Below the pieces are notes generated by a model. That model ran no database searches, had not been told where the DNA came from, and saw nothing but the letters and a program-made list of their open reading frames with translations. The translations under genes and the position numbers were made by a program. 37,577 nt of DNA from Cycloclasticus sp. (GTDB lineage Bacteria; Pseudomonadota; Gammaproteobacteria; Methylococcales; Cycloclasticaceae): contig NVUJ01000015.1 of assembly GCA_002733135.1 (NCBI GenBank), positions 1-37,577 on the forward strand, given 5' to 3'. This document shows positions 15,660 through 25,057 of this stretch, one piece after another; the first letter of the stretch is position 1, and each line of letters begins with the position of its first letter.

Positions 15660-17085
15660 TTCTTTTAATTTACAGCCCGCGGTGATGGGCTATACGAATC
15701 ATGGATTTATAACGGATAGCGAGGCAACCACTTTAGGGTTTAGTCGGCAAGCCGGTACGACACAGGTACTTTTAAATACCGCTCGAACGGGGTCTAACGG
15801 CGCTGGAAATACGTTGTTTGAAAGCAAGGGGTATAAGCAATATAACAGGGCTGTTTTCCCTGGCTCGTTCCCTCTGCCGTCTGGGGAGCTGATGATGTTG
15901 TTGGATGATACCAACACGCCTTATATCTTGCGCTTTAGTGCAAGCGTCGCTGGTAAAGATTACACGCTGACCATATCAATCATTAATGAATTTGGTCTTA
16001 TTGGGGCGGAAAATGATATTAGCGAATCTATAATATTGCCTACAATTAGCCTACCCTCCGCGCTGGGTGATGATTACACCTTGAAATCTACTAATATGCG
16101 GCTTGAGCAAAGCCCTGATGGCAAGTCATGTTTTGTGCATGTTGCAGGCAGCTTTAATCTCGCTGGAACTATTTTGCCAAATAATTTTAGACGAAACTTG
16201 GCGGCTATTTTACGCGTTGATATATCGGGTGTGGTGAATAAAAGCGCGAACGATGCTGGATTGTCAGTCAATCAATCCATTTTTAAATCAACAGCTGAAT
16301 GCTCAACTAAATACACGACGGAAGTAATAACCGCCTCGGGACAATTAACGGCTGAACAGAAAACGGTTGTTGATGGTGCGCCGACTGACGTTTCGGGATC
16401 AAGGGTTATCGAGCAGTCGATTAGACGTGCTTACTTTGATGATGGCGGGGGCGTTCATTTTTACGGCGCGACGTCAGAGCGCACAAGCTATCATATTAAT
16501 GTCGAACTTGAAGGCGACCCGTCTGAAGTGGCATCACCTGCTTTCCATGACGTAACGGGAGTGCAATTCGATGGTGCGAATTATAAAATAAAAAGGGCAA
16601 TGAGTTGTCTGTATTTTAATTCTGATGATGCGTTACCTGTGGACGATTGGACAGGTATACCTATCGCAATAGACACGCTTCCAGAGGCTAGTTATGCAAC
16701 CACAAACTTATTCCCGTATTTTAAAGGCGTGTGGGAAGATTTAGGCGGTGTGGACCAGGACTATATTTACGTTATTAAGGATGAGAGTGAAGATGGTTTT
16801 TATGAAACCTCACCCCAGCCAACCGTTGTGGCATCAAAGGGGATTTACGCGCCAACGCATCAAGGTGATAGATTTGTTACCATGCAGAGTAATGACCCAC
16901 GAGTTTTTAATGGGCCGCTATTGGTTTACCCTTATACATCGGGGTTTGGAACGATTGATATGGTTGATTCGCAAGCCAACTTAATTGTTTACGATAATAT
17001 CAATGGGCAAATAAGAGAGGCTGACCAATTAGGCAGTTTCCAGCCTATCCCTGTCGGGTTTGTTAGTTCTGCTGTTATTATTTAA
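15613..17085 (+). CDS. Large tail-tip/fibre-like protein, up to 490 aa
   Basis: The last plus-strand prophage gene. The ORF start at ATG 15613 has a weak AGAGAG at 15602-15607; ATG 15652 (MPDSFNLQ) is an alternative without a ribosome site that would make 477 residues. The protein is beta-rich, with Gly/Asp/Asn-rich loops and several YIYVIKDE-like and GVHFYGATS-like strand segments spread over its length, as in tail fibre or receptor-binding proteins. No coiled coil or chaperone-like C-terminal domain is obvious. Its stop lies three bases from the stop of the convergent integrase gene, with no terminator between them. Confidence 0.75.
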   Translation: MGCLLSFIITTATMPDSFNLQPAVMGYTNHGFITDSEATTLGFSRQAGTTQVLLNTARTGSNGAGNTLFESKGYKQYNRAVFPGSFPLPSGELMMLLDDTNTPYILRFSASVAGKDYTLTISIINEFGLIGAENDISESIILPTISLPSALGDDYTLKSTNMRLEQSPDGKSCFVHVAGSFNLAGTILPNNFRRNLAAILRVDISGVVNKSANDAGLSVNQSIFKSTAECSTKYTTEVITASGQLTAEQKTVVDGAPTDVSGSRVIEQSIRRAYFDDGGGVHFYGATSERTSYHINVELEGDPSEVASPAFHDVTGVQFDGANYKIKRAMSCLYFNSDDALPVDDWTGIPIAIDTLPEASYATTNLFPYFKGVWEDLGGVDQDYIYVIKDESEDGFYETSPQPTVVASKGIYAPTHQGDRFVTMQSNDPRVFNGPLLVYPYTSGFGTIDMVDSQANLIVYDNINGQIREADQLGSFQPIPVGFVSSAVII

Positions 17086-17088
17086 ATA

Positions 17089-18051
17089 TCAATATAACAA
17101 ATCTGCAATATCCTCAGCCGTTTCATTGTAGTAGATCATCAATATTTTCAAATCCAAAATACCGGCAACTTTGGCCAGCTGATAAATAGTTAGGGTTTTG
17201 GATAAACGCGTAATCGCTTCATGACGCGAATCATGAAAGTGCAAATCAAACAAACCAGCTCGATCACGAACCTTTCTAAACAGCGTGCTCATTACATCCG
17301 CTCGCATATCAAACAAATCATCCGTTGGCAAGGTGTTTAAAATTTCAATCGCTTTGGACGAAAGCGGAACTTTACGCGCTGTGCCGTTTTTGGTCATCTT
17401 CAGTAAAGCAGTCTTACCAATAATATCACCACGCCTAAGCTTAGCAATTTCACCCAGCCGCATCGCGGTTTCAATCGCAAACACAAAGGCCAAATAACAC
17501 AAAGCCGTTTTATCACGAGCGCCATTTTCATAGCCCGAAAAATAACACAGCTTATCAATTTCATCTAACGACACTAAGCGATCACGATGATGCGGTTTAG
17601 ACGGCTTCGAAACACCACGCAGCGGGTTGTCATGCATCAAACCCCACTCGTTAATCGCCACAGTAAACACGTGATTCAACAAATTCCAATCACGCAGCAC
17701 AGATGCGCCCGAAACCGTTTTAAGGCGCTCATCACGCCACTGCGAGAAGTCAGCAGAAGATATGTCGCACAGCTTAATATTAGCAAACAACTGCTTCTTC
17801 ATAAACAAAATGCGAACAGCCTCTTTTTTAGCCGACCGCTTCTTAACAGTAATGCGGTTAGAATAATCGGTCAGCAACTCAGAAAACAGCATAGTAGAAA
17901 CACCGCCCTGGCGTCTGGACAAAAAAGCCGCCTCTTTTTTAACCAACCAATTATTAGCCGCTGTTTTAGAATTAAACCGAGCAGACGCATAAAAACCACC
18001 ACGCCTAAACTCAACCCGCCACTTGCCATACACCTTCCTCGGTTTAGCCAT
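17089..18051 (-). CDS. Tyrosine recombinase/integrase with altered H/W-box residue, 320 aa
   Basis: A phage integrase of the tyrosine recombinase family. The N-terminal 60 residues contain basic DNA-binding (arm) sequence, residues about 55-150 the core-binding domain, and the rest the catalytic domain: R198 (AMRLGEIAKLRR), K221 (MTKNGTARKVP), H273 and R276 (FHDSRHEA), and Y307 (MIYYNETAED). The usual GH of the H/W box reads G297-I298, so the conserved histidine is isoleucine. The GTG/ATG ambiguity is absent: ATG 18051 has a G-rich ribosome site at 18056-18060. It is transcribed away from the tRNA and convergent with the tail genes. Confidence 0.93.
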   Translation of the reverse strand: MAKPRKVYGKWRVEFRRGGFYASARFNSKTAANNWLVKKEAAFLSRRQGGVSTMLFSELLTDYSNRITVKKRSAKKEAVRILFMKKQLFANIKLCDISSADFSQWRDERLKTVSGASVLRDWNLLNHVFTVAINEWGLMHDNPLRGVSKPSKPHHRDRLVSLDEIDKLCYFSGYENGARDKTALCYLAFVFAIETAMRLGEIAKLRRGDIIGKTALLKMTKNGTARKVPLSSKAIEILNTLPTDDLFDMRADVMSTLFRKVRDRAGLFDLHFHDSRHEAITRLSKTLTIYQLAKVAGILDLKILMIYYNETAEDIADLLY

Positions 18052-18073
18052 AAAGCCCCCGTTTTAAAAACCA

Positions 18074-18136
18074 GCGTAAAGTTTGGCGTAAAAACGGCGT
18101 AAATGAAAGCTAAAAGATGCGGTTTAATGCGGTTTA
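18074..18136. repeat. Iterated GCGTAAA and TGCGGTTTA motifs upstream of the integrase
   Basis: GCGTAAA occurs at 18074-18080, 18086-18092 and 18097-18103 (12 and 11 bases apart), and TGCGGTTTA at 18118-18126 and 18128-18136 (10 bases apart). The helical spacing between the integrase start and the attachment site fits arm-type integrase or excisionase binding sites, possibly also regulating the integrase promoter. No binding data are available. Confidence 0.5.
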
Positions 18137-18224
18137 GTGCAGTGTTGAAGGGGAAGGGTAGGGCCTCAAAGCCCTTTAAAACAAGGCTTTGCGGTCTAGT
18201 TCGGCTTAATGCCTAAACCTTAAT

Positions 18225-18262
18225 TGGTACCGAGGGCCGGAATCGAACCGGCACTTCCGAAG
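18225..18262. other. Probable right attachment site (attR) in the 3' half of tRNA-Leu
   Basis: The integrase and its upstream motifs lie next to the 3' end of tRNA-Leu, the standard target of tyrosine integrases, so the crossover core should fall in the T arm, acceptor 3' strand or just beyond. An inverted repeat (CAAAGCC 18167-18173, GGCTTTG 18185-18191) lies on the phage side. The exact core needs the left end, which is outside this window. Confidence 0.45.
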
Positions 18263-18309
18263 AAACCGGATTTTGAATCCGGCGCGTCTACCAGTTCCGC
18301 CACCCCGGC
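18225..18309 (-). tRNA. tRNA-Leu(CAA)
   Basis: The minus-strand sequence begins GCCGGGGTGGCGG and ends GCCCTCGGTACCA, with the CCA encoded. It has a long class II variable arm, an anticodon stem CCGGA/TCCGG around TTCAAAA (anticodon CAA, reading TTG), and a T arm GCCGG-TTCGATT-CCGGC. The acceptor contains two G-U pairs, G1-U72 and G5-U68. Its 3' end faces the prophage, which suggests it is the integration target; part of its 3' end may come from phage DNA. Confidence 0.95.
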
Positions 18310-18324
18310 CAAATAAGTGTGGGC

Positions 18325-18353
18325 ATTATAGACAGTTTCATATTTAAACTCTA
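18325..18353 (-). promoter_or_regulatory. Promoter of tRNA-Leu(CAA)
   Basis: On the minus strand a perfect TATAAT (plus-strand ATTATA 18325-18330) lies about 15 bases upstream of the tRNA 5' end, with a GC-rich discriminator GCCCAC after it, as in stringently controlled stable RNA promoters. The -35 region around 18348-18353 is poor by eye. Confidence 0.6.
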
Positions 18354-18422
18354 TTGAATTTAATAATTAATCGTCGGTTTTGTTCTCGCTGATAGGCTGA
18401 GTTCCTGTTAACATCTTTCGCC

Positions 18423-19448
18423 ATGAAAAAGAGCGATTTTAATTATCAATTACCTGACGAACTGATTGCGAGCTATCCTTTAGATAAAAGGACAGACAGC
18501 CAATTGTTAGTCGTTGGTGAGGAGCAATTGTTGGATAAAATTTTTTCAGATTTACCTTCATTATTAAAGGCTGGCGATTTGCTTGTTTTTAACAATACGC
18601 GCGTTATTGCAGCTCGAATGTTTGGCCATAAAACCACGGGGGGTAAGTTAGAGATTTTGTTGGAACGGGTTTTAGATGAAACCTTGGCTTTAGCGCATAT
18701 TAGATGTAGTAAATCACCTAAATACGGCGCAAAAATTCTATTGGATGATGGGTACGAGTGCTCAGTAGAAGGCCGAGATGGTGACTTATTTAAACTCAAG
18801 TTTATGGATCCTATTGATACCGTACTTGATTCGATTGGGCATATTCCCTTGCCGCCGTATATAGATAGAGAAGATGAGTCTTTAGATGTTGAGCGATATC
18901 AAACGGTGTTTAGCCAAACGCCAGGCGCGGTGGCGGCCCCAACAGCCGGTTTGCACTTCGATCAAACGTTATTAGATGAAATGAGCGTCTTAGGTGTTGA
19001 TTTTACTTATGTAACGCTGCACGTTGGCAGTGGAACGTTCCAGCCCGTTCGAGAAGAAAACCTTGATGACCACATTATGCATAAGGAATGGTTAACCGTT
19101 GATGATAGTGTGGTGAGGAAAATCAAGGCGACAAAGCAAGCAGGCGGCCGAGTAATAGCGGTTGGTACAACCGCGATGCGCTCACTAGAGTCCGCGGCTA
19201 AAGCTGGAAAACTGAAGCCTTACACTGGTGACACTGATTTATTTATAAGGCCGGGTTATCAATTCAATGTAGTTGATGCGATGGTGACAAATTTTCATTT
19301 ACCTGAATCTACATTATTGATGTTGGTTAGCGCGTTTTCTGGATGCCAACGTATAAAGGACGTATACCAACACGCTATCAAGCAGGAATACCGTTTTTTT
19401 AGCTATGGCGACGCCATGTTTTTAAGCCGAATGGATGATAGGGAATAA
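18423..19448 (+). CDS. queA: S-adenosylmethionine:tRNA ribosyltransferase-isomerase
   Basis: QueA transfers and isomerises the ribosyl group of S-adenosylmethionine onto preQ1 in tRNA, making epoxyqueuosine. The 341-residue protein is close to the family's usual length and shows family segments: an N-terminal [32 protein letters not shown] near residue 175, [16 protein letters not shown]-type motif ([18 protein letters not shown]) near residue 200, and [19 protein letters not shown] near 285. The start ATG 18423 lies 113 bases from the divergent tRNA-Leu gene and has a weak ribosome site. It is followed after three bases by tgt, the next-acting partner in the same pathway. Confidence 0.98.
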   Translation: MKKSDFNYQLPDELIASYPLDKRTDSQLLVVGEEQLLDKIFSDLPSLLKAGDLLVFNNTRVIAARMFGHKTTGGKLEILLERVLDETLALAHIRCSKSPKYGAKILLDDGYECSVEGRDGDLFKLKFMDPIDTVLDSIGHIPLPPYIDREDESLDVERYQTVFSQTPGAVAAPTAGLHFDQTLLDEMSVLGVDFTYVTLHVGSGTFQPVREENLDDHIMHKEWLTVDDSVVRKIKATKQAGGRVIAVGTTAMRSLESAAKAGKLKPYTGDTDLFIRPGYQFNVVDAMVTNFHLPESTLLMLVSAFSGCQRIKDVYQHAIKQEYRFFSYGDAMFLSRMDDRE

Positions 19449-20567
<1,119 letters not shown>

Positions 20568-20602
20568 TAACTGATTAACTTTAACCAAATTAGGAAAAAC
20601 AA

Positions 20603-20977
20603 ATGTTAGATTTCTTTATACCCTCTGCAATAGCAGCTGGAGAAGCAGTAAATGCATCAAGCGATGCATCACAACCTGGATGGGAAGGGCTTGTATTCCC
20701 CGTCGCGCTTATCGCAATTTTTTACTTCCTATTAATTCGCCCACAACAAAAGCGTAATAAAGATCATAAAAAAATGGTTGGTGATGCCGCAAAAGGTGAT
20801 GAAATAATCACAAACGGCGGTTTATTAGGAAAAATTACAGAGGTAGGTGACCATTTTATTACGCTTGAAATTGGTGCGAATATGTCTGTGCAATTGATGA
20901 AATCATCTATTTCATCTGTGATGCCTAAAGGCACATATAAAGCTGCCATTAAGCCAGAAGCTAAAGCAAAAAAATAA
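20603..20977 (+). CDS. yajC: Sec translocon accessory protein YajC
   Basis: YajC associates with SecDF in the inner membrane. The 124-residue protein has an N-terminal hydrophobic start followed by one clear membrane helix (FPVALIAIFYFLLIRP, about residues 32-47), the family motif IRPQQKRNKDHKKM, and the cytoplasmic small beta domain with GDEIITNGGLLGKITEV. The Ala/Lys-rich tail ends in KAKK. It has AGGAAAA before ATG 20603, and it lies between tgt and secD, 21 bases from the latter. Confidence 0.96.
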   Translation: MLDFFIPSAIAAGEAVNASSDASQPGWEGLVFPVALIAIFYFLLIRPQQKRNKDHKKMVGDAAKGDEIITNGGLLGKITEVGDHFITLEIGANMSVQLMKSSISSVMPKGTYKAAIKPEAKAKK

Positions 20978-20998
20978 ACTCTATACCGAGCTGTCACC

Positions 20999-22849
20999 AT
21001 GATGAATCACTTTCCCGCGTGGAAAAATACCCTAATAGCATTATCATTAATTATTGCTATTGTTTATGCCTTGCCTAATATTTATGGCGAAGACCCGTCT
21101 GTTCAAATTTCACCCTTACGTGGGGCTGCGGTCAATGCAACATTATTAGCTGACGTTAATAAGGAATTGCAAAGTAACAATATTTCGCCGATTAAGGATG
21201 AGTTAACGGCCAGCCGGATTTTAATACGCTTTAGTAATACCGAAGAGCAGCTAAAAGCCGCAGATATTATTAAAACAAAGCTACCCAGAGATTACGTTAT
21301 AGCACTTAACCTTGCGCCAGCTACACCACAATGGCTTAGTGCTTTAAATGCCTCGCCTATGTATTTAGGTTTGGACTTACGGGGTGGGGTTCACTTTTTG
21401 TTAGAAGTGGATATGAAAGCCGCTGAAAAGCAGGCCGTTGATCGTAATGCGACAGATTTTCGTCAATTCTTGAGAGAAAACAAACTCAGGTATTTGAGCG
21501 TTGTTATTAATGATAGTTTAGTTCACATTAAATTTAGAAATCAAACGTTACACGACGAGGCTGTAGAAAAGCTTAGCAGTCAATTCCCTACATGGGAGTT
21601 TAAACCAGACGTTACTGAGTCATCCACGCCCACACTAATAGCTATAATGTCGACCAATGAGTTGGCCGAAGTGCGTAAGTATGCGCTTCAACAAAATATC
21701 ATCACCTTAAAAAATCGTGTGAACGAGCTTGGCGTTGCTGAGCCTGTTATTCAACAACAAGGCGATAATCGCATTGTTGTTGAGTTACCTGGTGTACAAG
21801 ATACCGCTCGAGCTAAAGAAATTCTCGGCGCCACAGCGACGCTTGAATATCATCTGGTTGACGTAGAGCACAGCATTGTTGCAGGGCGAGCTCCAATTGG
21901 TTCTAAAATTTATACCCGAAGAGAAGGCGGGCAAATTCTTCTTAAAAAACAAATTATCGTCACGGGTAGTGAAATTGTCGATGCCTCGTCAGGTATTGAA
22001 AGCGATACAGGCTCAGCGATGGTTTCAGTCTCATTAGATGGCCCTGGCGGTAAAAAAATGAGCAAAACCACACGTGACAATATCGGCAAACCGATGGCCG
22101 TTGTTTTTATCGAGAACCGAACCGAAACAAAAATGGTTGATGGTAAATTGGTTCGGCAAAAAACCATTATCGAAGAAGTCATCAACGTTGCGACTATTCG
22201 TGGCCACTTTAGTAATCGTTTTCAAACCACGGGCTTAGATAATAGCGCCGAAGCACGTGATTTGGCCTTGTTGTTGCGGGCGGGTGCATTGGCTGCGCCC
22301 ATCGATATCGTTGAAGAACGCACCGTTGGTCCAAGCCTAGGACAAGATAATATCGACATGGGTTTTAACTCTGTCATCATTGGTTTTGTTGTTGTGTTAA
22401 TTTTTATGGCTGTTTACTACAAAACATTCGGCTTATTTGCAGATATCGCCCTAGCGACTAATTTAGTTTTTATTATAGCTATTTTGTCTTTGCTTCAAGC
22501 TACGCTTACCTTGCCAGGTATAGCAGGCATCGTGTTAACCGTGGGCATGGCGGTCGATGCCAATGTATTGATATTTGAGCGTATTAAAGAAGAGCTTAAA
22601 AATGGTAATTCGCCACAAGCCAGTATTCATGCAGGTTATGAGAAAGCCTTTTCGACCATTGCTGATGCCAACATCACGACACTCATCGTTGCGATTATTC
22701 TCTTTGGATTTGGTACTGGACCAATTAAAGGCTTTGCTATCACGTTGAGTATTGGTATTTTGACCTCTATGTTTACGGCTATTGTTGGCACAAGAGCATT
22801 GGTCAACGCCACTTACGGCAGTCGTCAGATAGACACATTAAAAATCTAA
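20999..22849 (+). CDS. secD: Protein translocase subunit SecD
   Basis: SecD uses the proton motive force to help pull proteins across the inner membrane. At 616 residues it matches E. coli SecD. It has an N-terminal membrane helix (NTLIALSLIIAIVYAL), the conserved LGLDLRGGVHFLLEV near residue 125, a large periplasmic P1 region, and a C-terminal membrane domain with VDANVLIFERIKEELKNG and five membrane helices starting near residue 455. Start ATG 20999 is adjacent to ATG 21002; the first is kept. The gene is followed after three bases by secF. Confidence 0.98.
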   Translation: MMNHFPAWKNTLIALSLIIAIVYALPNIYGEDPSVQISPLRGAAVNATLLADVNKELQSNNISPIKDELTASRILIRFSNTEEQLKAADIIKTKLPRDYVIALNLAPATPQWLSALNASPMYLGLDLRGGVHFLLEVDMKAAEKQAVDRNATDFRQFLRENKLRYLSVVINDSLVHIKFRNQTLHDEAVEKLSSQFPTWEFKPDVTESSTPTLIAIMSTNELAEVRKYALQQNIITLKNRVNELGVAEPVIQQQGDNRIVVELPGVQDTARAKEILGATATLEYHLVDVEHSIVAGRAPIGSKIYTRREGGQILLKKQIIVTGSEIVDASSGIESDTGSAMVSVSLDGPGGKKMSKTTRDNIGKPMAVVFIENRTETKMVDGKLVRQKTIIEEVINVATIRGHFSNRFQTTGLDNSAEARDLALLLRAGALAAPIDIVEERTVGPSLGQDNIDMGFNSVIIGFVVVLIFMAVYYKTFGLFADIALATNLVFIIAILSLLQATLTLPGIAGIVLTVGMAVDANVLIFERIKEELKNGNSPQASIHAGYEKAFSTIADANITTLIVAIILFGFGTGPIKGFAITLSIGILTSMFTAIVGTRALVNATYGSRQIDTLKI

Positions 22850-22852
22850 ATT

Positions 22853-23788
22853 ATGAACGAACAAAATACAATTAAAATTGATTTCCTGAGCAAGCGTCTA
22901 ATAGCCCTTGTGTTTTCAACGTTATTGATTATCGTGTCCATTGGTTCCTTGGCAACACAGGGATTAAAAAAGGGCATCGATTTCACCGGTGGTACATTAG
23001 TCGAAATGGGCTTTTCGGAAGCAGTTGATTTGGAAGGTTTACGAACTGTTTTGAATAACGCTCAATTTCAAGGAGCAATTGTTCAGCACTTCGGTTCTTC
23101 TAAAGAAGTACTCATTCGTTTATTACCCGATGAAGCGCTGAATACAGCAGCTTTAAGCAACAAGGTGCTGACCGTTATTAACACTCGGTTTGCTCAAAAA
23201 GGTGAGCTAAGGCGTGCGGAATTCGTTGGCCCACAGGTCGGTGAAGAATTAACAGAAGATGGCGGATTAGCTTTGTTATACGCGCTGATATGTATCCTTA
23301 TTTACGTTACCTTCAGGTTTGAATATCGGTTTGCATTGGGTTCTGTAGCGGCTTTAGCGCACGACGTTATTATTACGCTTGGTTTCTTTTCAATATTTCA
23401 GTTTGAATTCGACTTAACTGTATTAGCTGCGATTCTTGCTGTTATTGGTTACTCATTGAATGACACCATTGTTGTGTTTGACCGTATTCGCGAGAACTTC
23501 AGAAAATTGAGAAAGGGTACACCAACAGAGGTCGTTAACATTTCTCTAAATCAAACGCTAGGCAGAACGGTTATGACATCGGTTACCACCTTATTAGTGT
23601 TAACGGCCCTGTTTGTTTTGGGCGGAGAGATTATTCACGACTTTGCTTTAGCGTTAATTGTTGGCGTATTAATCGGAACATATTCCTCGATTTATGTTGC
23701 GAGCCCAATTACGTTAGCATTAGGCATCTCTAAAGCCGACTTAATTATTGTTAAAGTTGATCAGGACGAGCTTGATAAAATCCCTTAA
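22853..23788 (+). CDS. secF: Protein translocase subunit SecF
   Basis: SecF is the partner of SecD. The 311-residue protein is near the usual length and contains the N-terminal membrane helix (LIALVFSTLLIIVSIGSLA), the KKGIDFTGGTLVEMGF motif near residue 37, and the C-terminal membrane domain with VIGYSLNDTIVVFDRIREN near residue 195 and a MTSVTTLLVLTALF helix. It starts at ATG 22853 after secD's stop and ends 88 bases before the next gene, with only a weak CCTTG/CAAGG hairpin and no clear terminator in between. Confidence 0.98.
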   Translation: MNEQNTIKIDFLSKRLIALVFSTLLIIVSIGSLATQGLKKGIDFTGGTLVEMGFSEAVDLEGLRTVLNNAQFQGAIVQHFGSSKEVLIRLLPDEALNTAALSNKVLTVINTRFAQKGELRRAEFVGPQVGEELTEDGGLALLYALICILIYVTFRFEYRFALGSVAALAHDVIITLGFFSIFQFEFDLTVLAAILAVIGYSLNDTIVVFDRIRENFRKLRKGTPTEVVNISLNQTLGRTVMTSVTTLLVLTALFVLGGEIIHDFALALIVGVLIGTYSSIYVASPITLALGISKADLIIVKVDQDELDKIP

Positions 23789-23876
23789 GCGATGTTTTAG
23801 GTTTTGGTTAAAACGCACAGCAATGTTTAAATCAATCTGATACAGTAAAAACCTTGTAATAACCTCAAGGGCTTTA

Positions 23877-24320
23877 ATGAGTTCTTTGATAGGACTGTTG
23901 ATCGGCGTTATCGTCGCCATTCCAGGCACTATTATGCTGACCCGTAAATTTCTTAAGCCACAAACTGAGAAAGCATTTTACGCGCTTAGTTTGATTCCAA
24001 TTGCACTTATTTTTATTGGCTTTACCTACTATTACGGTGATTTGTCTGCATTACCTGCCGAGTTAATCGGCGTCCTAATATTTCTCACTTTTGCATTACT
24101 ATCCCAGTTCTTTGCTATTTATTTATTAATTTATGCGTATATTCTTCACGCTCTTTGGGACTTATTGCACGAAATATTTGTTATTGAAATAAATACTGGG
24201 ATTACTTGGACTCAAGTGCCTACCGGCTATGCCGCTTTTTGTCTCACTTACGACTTAATCATTGCTTATTATGTGTACCTAAATCTAGAACGTTGGAGTA
24301 TCTCAAAGGAAAAAATATGA
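23877..24320 (+). CDS. Small multipass membrane protein, 147 aa
   Basis: Four or five membrane segments are visible: about residues 4-22 (LIGLLIGVIVAIPGTIML), 34-52, 62-95 (probably two) and 118-136. A HALWDLLHE motif at residues 91-99 lies at a membrane edge, with a FCLTYDLIIAYY segment in the last helix. This resembles the DUF6010-type pattern as I recall it, which I cannot verify here. There is an AAGGG ribosome site before ATG 23877. The stop overlaps the ATG of the GST-like gene, so the two are coupled. Function unknown. Confidence 0.85.
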   Translation: MSSLIGLLIGVIVAIPGTIMLTRKFLKPQTEKAFYALSLIPIALIFIGFTYYYGDLSALPAELIGVLIFLTFALLSQFFAIYLLIYAYILHALWDLLHEIFVIEINTGITWTQVPTGYAAFCLTYDLIIAYYVYLNLERWSISKEKI

Positions 24321-25054
24321 TGAAATTACTAGTTTTTCCACATTCACACTACTGTGAAAAAGCTCGCTGGGTGTTAGATTATAAGAAGATAGCCTATGAC
24401 CCAATAGCGATCATGCCGGGTTTGCATATGTTGACTGTTCGTCGATACGGTAAACGAACGTCCGTACCAGTTTTACTGGATGGTAACGATGCTATTCAAG
24501 GTTCAAGTGAAATAATAGATTATTTGGAAGATAAATGTCCAGACAACAACCTAACACCAGCGAACGCTGAACAACTTGACGTTTGTCTGAGCATTGAGAA
24601 AGATATGGACAAGAGGCTAGGTGAAAACATAAGACAAATTCTATACGCCCGATTATTAGATTACCCAGACTATATTCGTTTTTGCTTTACCTACTCGATG
24701 TCATCTATAAAACAATTTATGTTTACCCTAACGTACCCCGTATTAAAACGAAAAATATACGATACTTACGTCATGTCAGATGAAAAAGTTGCTGAGGCAC
24801 GTATTGTATTCGATGAAGCGCTTGCAAAAATTGAAGCCACTATCAGTAAACAACCGTATTTATTGGGCGATACATTTACCCGTGCGGACTTATCAGTAGC
24901 ATCAATGTTATCGCTGTTAGTCTTACCTAAGGAACATCCATTTCCGTGGGATGAAAAAGAGATTCCAGATGCTGAAATAAAAGCTTTATTTGAAACTTAT
25001 GCGGATCACCCAGTCGCAGAATGGGTGCGCAATATTTATCGACATCACCGATAA
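24317..25054 (+). CDS. Glutathione S-transferase-like protein, 245 aa
   Basis: The start is ATG 24317, with AAAGGA at 24305-24310; a longer upstream frame (24206) has no ribosome site and overlaps the previous gene. The N-terminal part is a thioredoxin-like GST domain: LVFPHSHYCEKARWVLDY with C13 in a SHYC motif, a TSVPVLLDGNDAIQGSSEI segment (the cis-Pro and substrate SS), and IIDYLEDKCP. A helical GST C-terminal domain follows, with PYLLGDTFTRADLSVASM. Substrate unknown. The stop is three bases from the convergent suhB. Confidence 0.9.
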   Translation: MMKLLVFPHSHYCEKARWVLDYKKIAYDPIAIMPGLHMLTVRRYGKRTSVPVLLDGNDAIQGSSEIIDYLEDKCPDNNLTPANAEQLDVCLSIEKDMDKRLGENIRQILYARLLDYPDYIRFCFTYSMSSIKQFMFTLTYPVLKRKIYDTYVMSDEKVAEARIVFDEALAKIEATISKQPYLLGDTFTRADLSVASMLSLLVLPKEHPFPWDEKEIPDAEIKALFETYADHPVAEWVRNIYRHHR

Positions 25055-25057
25055 CAA

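Larger units (their letters stand above)
1..18262. mobile_element. Prophage, right-hand part (siphovirus type), integrated at tRNA-Leu(CAA)
   Basis: A continuous block of phage structural genes on the plus strand (capsid, connectors, tail terminator, tail tube, chaperone, tape measure, tail tip) is followed by a minus-strand tyrosine integrase lying next to the 3' end of a tRNA-Leu gene. Beyond the tRNA the genes are ordinary housekeeping genes, so the right boundary falls in or just after the tRNA 3' half. Long non-contractile tail genes are present and no sheath is seen, hence siphovirus type. The left part (terminase, portal, repressor, attL) is outside the window, so completeness and inducibility cannot be judged. 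Confidence 0.93.

Noticed and set aside
17587-18102. Plus-strand 171-residue open frame opposite the integrase
   Set aside because: It is antisense to the integrase, Arg/Gln/His-rich without motifs, and the integrase frame has clear catalytic residues.
18159-18191. Inverted repeats GGGCCTCAAAGCCC and CAAAGCC/GGCTTTG as a terminator for tRNA-Leu
   Set aside because: Neither strand has a T run after the stem, and the two stems compete; they are more likely part of the attachment region.
24206-24316. N-terminal extension of the GST-like protein
   Set aside because: It overlaps the upstream membrane protein gene, lacks a ribosome site, and the GST fold starts at MMKLLVFPHSHYC with AAAGGA at good spacing.
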